Positions 37,033 through 39,807 of a DNA stretch of 39,807 nucleotides are shown in pieces. The position numbers and the translations under genes are program-made. Position 1 is the first letter of the stretch. Each line of letters starts with the position of its first letter. Under the pieces are notes generated by a model. The model saw nothing but the letters and a program-made list of their open reading frames with translations, did no database searches and was not told where the DNA came from. The stretch lies in assembly GCA_028693895.1 (NCBI GenBank), contig JAQUUL010000002.1:1-39807 (forward strand). The letters run 5' to 3'. The DNA is from Minisyncoccota bacterium. Lineage in GTDB: Bacteria; Patescibacteriota; Minisyncoccia; Minisyncoccales; Minisyncoccaceae.

Positions 37033-38327
37033 TGGACAATATCACAAGTAAAATTGAAATAGAAAATGAACTTCAGGAAAAACTAAAAGAAAATATTCAT
37101 AGTGTTGCTGATTTCAAAAAAGAAATAGAAGAATCATTAAAAGCTGACGTTTCTGTTATTATAAAAACAATAATGTCTAGCTCTATTTTATTGAATTGTT
37201 CCGATTTACATATAGAAGCTATTCCCGAAGGGTCAACTTTAAGAGCAAGAATTGATGGAATATTGCAAGAAATTTTTAATTTTGACACCTTAAAGCATCA
37301 AAGAATTGTTTCGAGAATAAAACTTCTAAGTGGATTAAAATTAAATGTTGACGATAAGCCTCAAGACGGAAGATTTTCAATTATTTTTGAGTCAGGTGAA
37401 GAAATAGAAATCAGAGTTTCAACTCTTCCGACTGAATACGGAGAGACTATTGTTATGAGAGTCCTTAATCCTAAAAATCTAATTGACCTGGAAAGTTTAG
37501 GATTAAGAAAAGACATCTATGATATTTTTTCAAAAGAAGCAAAAAAACCTAATGGGATGATTATCGTTACTGGGCCAACTGGTTCTGGTAAAACAACCAC
37601 CCTTTATGCTTTTCTAAAGAAAATTAGAAATCCAGAAATTAAAGTTATTACTATTGAAGACCCTATTGAATACCATCTAGAAGGAATTTCTCAAACACAA
37701 GTAAAACCTAAAAAAGGATATAATTTTGCCGCAGGATTAAAGTCTATTGTTAGGCAAGACCCTGATGCCATACTTGTTGGAGAAATTAGAGATTTAGAAA
37801 CTGCTTCTATTGCTTTACAAGCGGCACTGACTGGACACTTAGTATTAAGCACATTACATGCAAACGAAGCAGCAGGAACAATTGCCAGGTTCCAAGCGTT
37901 AGGAGAAGTTGCGACTAATATAGCTCCTGCTATTAATGCAGCTATCGCCCAAAGACTTGTGAGAAAAGTTTGCCCTAAATGCACAGAAAAGAAAAAAATG
38001 TCTAAAGAAATTTTTGATGAAATTAAGACGGGTTTAGCTGGCATCCCTGACAATATTGACATGCCAGAAATTAGCGAAGAATTAGAAATCGCTGATATAA
38101 AAGGATGTGAATATTGTAATTTTACTGGATACAAGGGACGAGTTGGTATTTTTGAAGCAATGATTATTGACGATGAAATAGAAGACTTTATTTTAACTTC
38201 TCCATCAACATCAGCCTTGCAGAAAATGGCTATTAAAAAAGGAATGACTACAATGAAACAAGATGGATTAATTAAAGTGTTAAAAGGAGTAACAACAATT
38301 GAAGAAGTAAGAAGGGTCGCGGGATAA
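37032..38327 (+). CDS. GspE/PilB-family type IV pilus/secretion ATPase, lacking an N-terminal MshEN domain
   Basis: IVTGPTGSGKTTTLYAFLKKI, ITIEDPIEYHLEGISQTQVKPKKGYNFAAGLKSIVRQDPDAILVGEIRDLETASIALQAALTGHLVLSTLHAN, CPKC...CEYC. Confidence 0.95.
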   Translation: MDNITSKIEIENELQEKLKENIHSVADFKKEIEESLKADVSVIIKTIMSSSILLNCSDLHIEAIPEGSTLRARIDGILQEIFNFDTLKHQRIVSRIKLLSGLKLNVDDKPQDGRFSIIFESGEEIEIRVSTLPTEYGETIVMRVLNPKNLIDLESLGLRKDIYDIFSKEAKKPNGMIIVTGPTGSGKTTTLYAFLKKIRNPEIKVITIEDPIEYHLEGISQTQVKPKKGYNFAAGLKSIVRQDPDAILVGEIRDLETASIALQAALTGHLVLSTLHANEAAGTIARFQALGEVATNIAPAINAAIAQRLVRKVCPKCTEKKKMSKEIFDEIKTGLAGIPDNIDMPEISEELEIADIKGCEYCNFTGYKGRVGIFEAMIIDDEIEDFILTSPSTSALQKMAIKKGMTTMKQDGLIKVLKGVTTIEEVRRVAG

Positions 38328-38328
38328 C

Positions 38329-38351
38329 AAAAAAGCCCCCTAAAGGGCTTT
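38329..38351 (-). terminator. Rho-independent terminator of the minus-strand ncRNA
   Basis: Minus strand AAAGCCC-tttagg-GGGCTTTTTT; T run is on the minus strand only. Confidence 0.8.
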
Positions 38352-38495
38352 CAAACAATTCCTGAACTGGGGGTCCTCGTTAGCGGTAGGGCTAAGCCAA
38401 GAAATTTTTCGAGGTATAACCCAGTCGAAACCAAGTTAACCATTAACTAAAAAAATTCCCTTCCCCCCAGTTCAGGAATCGTTTTATTAGTTCGT
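38329..38495 (-). ncRNA. Structured small RNA candidate (6S-like layout; family unassigned)
   Basis: 16-bp perfect closing stem 38358-38373/38464-38479, internal stems GGAAUUUUU/AAAAAUUUC, GUUAA/UUAAC and UUAGC/GCUAA, upstream TTGACA-17-TATATT promoter, downstream hairpin plus U6. Confidence 0.7.
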
Positions 38496-38501
38496 GAAGA
38501 T

Positions 38502-38530
38502 AATATAACATAGCATAAAATGTCTGTCAA
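38502..38530 (-). promoter_or_regulatory. Consensus promoter driving the minus-strand ncRNA, -35 inside ruvB codons
   Basis: Minus strand TTGACA (38525-38530), exactly 17 nt, TATATT (38502-38507). Confidence 0.75.
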
Positions 38531-39512
38531 GTCTTTTTCTCCACAATTAAATAATTCTGAAGAAATCATAGAGAATACACTTCGTCCACAAAAGTGGTCA
38601 AATTATATTGGACAAGAAAGAATTAAAAATAATTTGAAAATTATTATTGGTGCAGCAAAAAAAAGAAATGATTCTCCTGATCATTTACTTTTTTATGGTC
38701 CTGCTGGGTTAGGAAAAACTACTCTCGCATATTTAATAGCTAAAGAAGCAGAAGGAAACATTAGAACTATAGCGGCACCGATTATTGAAAGGCCCGGTGA
38801 TTTAGTTGCATTGCTAACTAGCTTAAACGAAGGAGACTTTCTTTTTATTGATGAATGTCATAGGTTAAATAAGCAAGTTGAAGAATATCTTTATTCTGCT
38901 ATGGAAGACTTCAAACTAAATTTAATTTTAGGAAAAGGGCCTATGGCAAAAACATTAGATTTAACTTTACCTCGCTTTACCCTAATAGGAGCAACCACAA
39001 AATTAGATATGCTTTCCTCTCCCCTAAGGGGCAGATTCGGAGCGATATTTCAATTAAACTTTTATGAACCAAAAGAAATAGAAGAGATAATAAGAAGGTC
39101 TGCCAAGATACTAAACATTGAAATTGATGACGATGCAGCAAAAGAATTATCAAAACGTTCTCGCTTCACCCCTAGAATTGCTAACAAGCTACTAAAAAGA
39201 GTCCGTGACTTCGCACAGATGGAAAATAAAAATACCATCACTAAAGAAATTGTTATTAATAGTTTAAGCTTTTTAGAAGTTGATGAATTAGGATTAGAAA
39301 CAGGAGACATAAAGATATTAGAAGCAATTATTAATAAATTTGAAGGGGGTCCTGTTGGGCTTCAAGCATTATCTTCAGCAACATCTGAGGAAAAAAATAC
39401 TATCCTTGATGTTTATGAGCCCTATCTTATTCAATTAGGATTAATCAAAAGAACTTCTAAGGGAAGAATTGCTACTAAGGCAGCGTATGAACATTTAAAA
39501 ATTAATATTTAA
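38520..39512 (+). CDS. ruvB: Holliday junction DNA helicase RuvB
   Basis: LRPQKWSNYIGQERIKNNLKI, DHLLFYGPAGLGKTTLAYLIAKE, FLFIDECHRLNKQVEEYLYSAMED, IGATTKLDMLSSPLRGRFG. Confidence 0.97.
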   Translation: MSVKSFSPQLNNSEEIIENTLRPQKWSNYIGQERIKNNLKIIIGAAKKRNDSPDHLLFYGPAGLGKTTLAYLIAKEAEGNIRTIAAPIIERPGDLVALLTSLNEGDFLFIDECHRLNKQVEEYLYSAMEDFKLNLILGKGPMAKTLDLTLPRFTLIGATTKLDMLSSPLRGRFGAIFQLNFYEPKEIEEIIRRSAKILNIEIDDDAAKELSKRSRFTPRIANKLLKRVRDFAQMENKNTITKEIVINSLSFLEVDELGLETGDIKILEAIINKFEGGPVGLQALSSATSEEKNTILDVYEPYLIQLGLIKRTSKGRIATKAAYEHLKINI

Positions 39513-39807
39513 ACTTCGCTGATAACATCAAACCTTTTATAGCTACCAGTAATCGCTAATCCTATTATCTTCCCTTTATTTATGTTTGCTTTTTTAATTT
39601 TTTGAGCAACTACGTTCAGTGTAGCTCCAGAACCAACAGCATCATCAATAATCAAAATATTATTGTGTCCTCCATTATCATTTAGATAAAATGTCTTTTC
39701 TGCATTCTCAATTCTATCTTCAATTTTATTTAAAGTTTTTTGAGGAACGACAATATCTGACTTAATTTTTACTATATTAATTTTTTTGACAGACAACTTC
39801 AAGTTCT
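39509..39807 (-). CDS. Phosphoribosyltransferase domain protein (5' end truncated by window edge)
   Basis: NILIIDDAVGSGATLNVVAQKIKKA is a PRPP-binding motif; frame is open to the window end. Confidence 0.65.
   Translation of the reverse strand, partial: NLKLSVKKINIVKIKSDIVVPQKTLNKIEDRIENAEKTFYLNDNGGHNNILIIDDAVGSGATLNVVAQKIKKANINKGKIIGLAITGSYKRFDVISEV

Noticed and set aside
38329-38495. tmRNA, based on GGTTTCGAC on the minus strand
   Set aside because: Far too short, no tRNA-like domain or tag ORF.
38329-38495. SRP RNA or RNase P RNA
   Set aside because: No conserved SRP tetraloop/core or RNase P CR-I signature seen; length does not fit RNase P.
1-39807. CRISPR array, transposon or prophage
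   Set aside because: No spaced direct repeats, transposase/integrase motifs or phage structural genes observed; most DNA is accounted for by core genes.

Overview
AT-rich, compact fragment with the gene content of a Patescibacteria/CPR (Parcubacteria-like) genome (taxonomy inferred). It is mostly core genes: secDF, tsaD, gyrA, rplS, ftsH, rpsA, infB/rbfA, ruvA, rpsT, holA, mutM, tsaE, a PilB/GspE-type ATPase and ruvB. There are 16 tRNA genes and CPR-typical surface or secretion genes (VirD4/TraG-like ATPase, three tandem VirB2-like pilins, VanW, HtrA, GerMN, 3D domain). Main leads: (1) at the left edge, a type IV pilin fused to an FGE-sulfatase/C-type-lectin-fold domain. It looks like the target gene of a diversity-generating retroelement whose template repeat and reverse transcriptase would lie outside the window; the gene carries two single-base frameshifts and is followed by a 13-bp hairpin. 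(2) A roughly 167-nt structured ncRNA candidate on the minus strand between the PilB-like gene and ruvB, with a consensus promoter, a perfect 16-bp closing stem and an intrinsic terminator; it resembles 6S RNA in layout but its family is unassigned. (3) Promoter spacing that predicts leaderless mRNAs at many genes. (4) tRNA/mRNA overlaps, including the rplS stop codon lying inside tRNA-Leu. (5) A rare tRNA-Ile with anticodon UAU. (6) A frameshifted ATPase remnant running antisense into rpsT. No CRISPR array, IS element or rRNA was seen.
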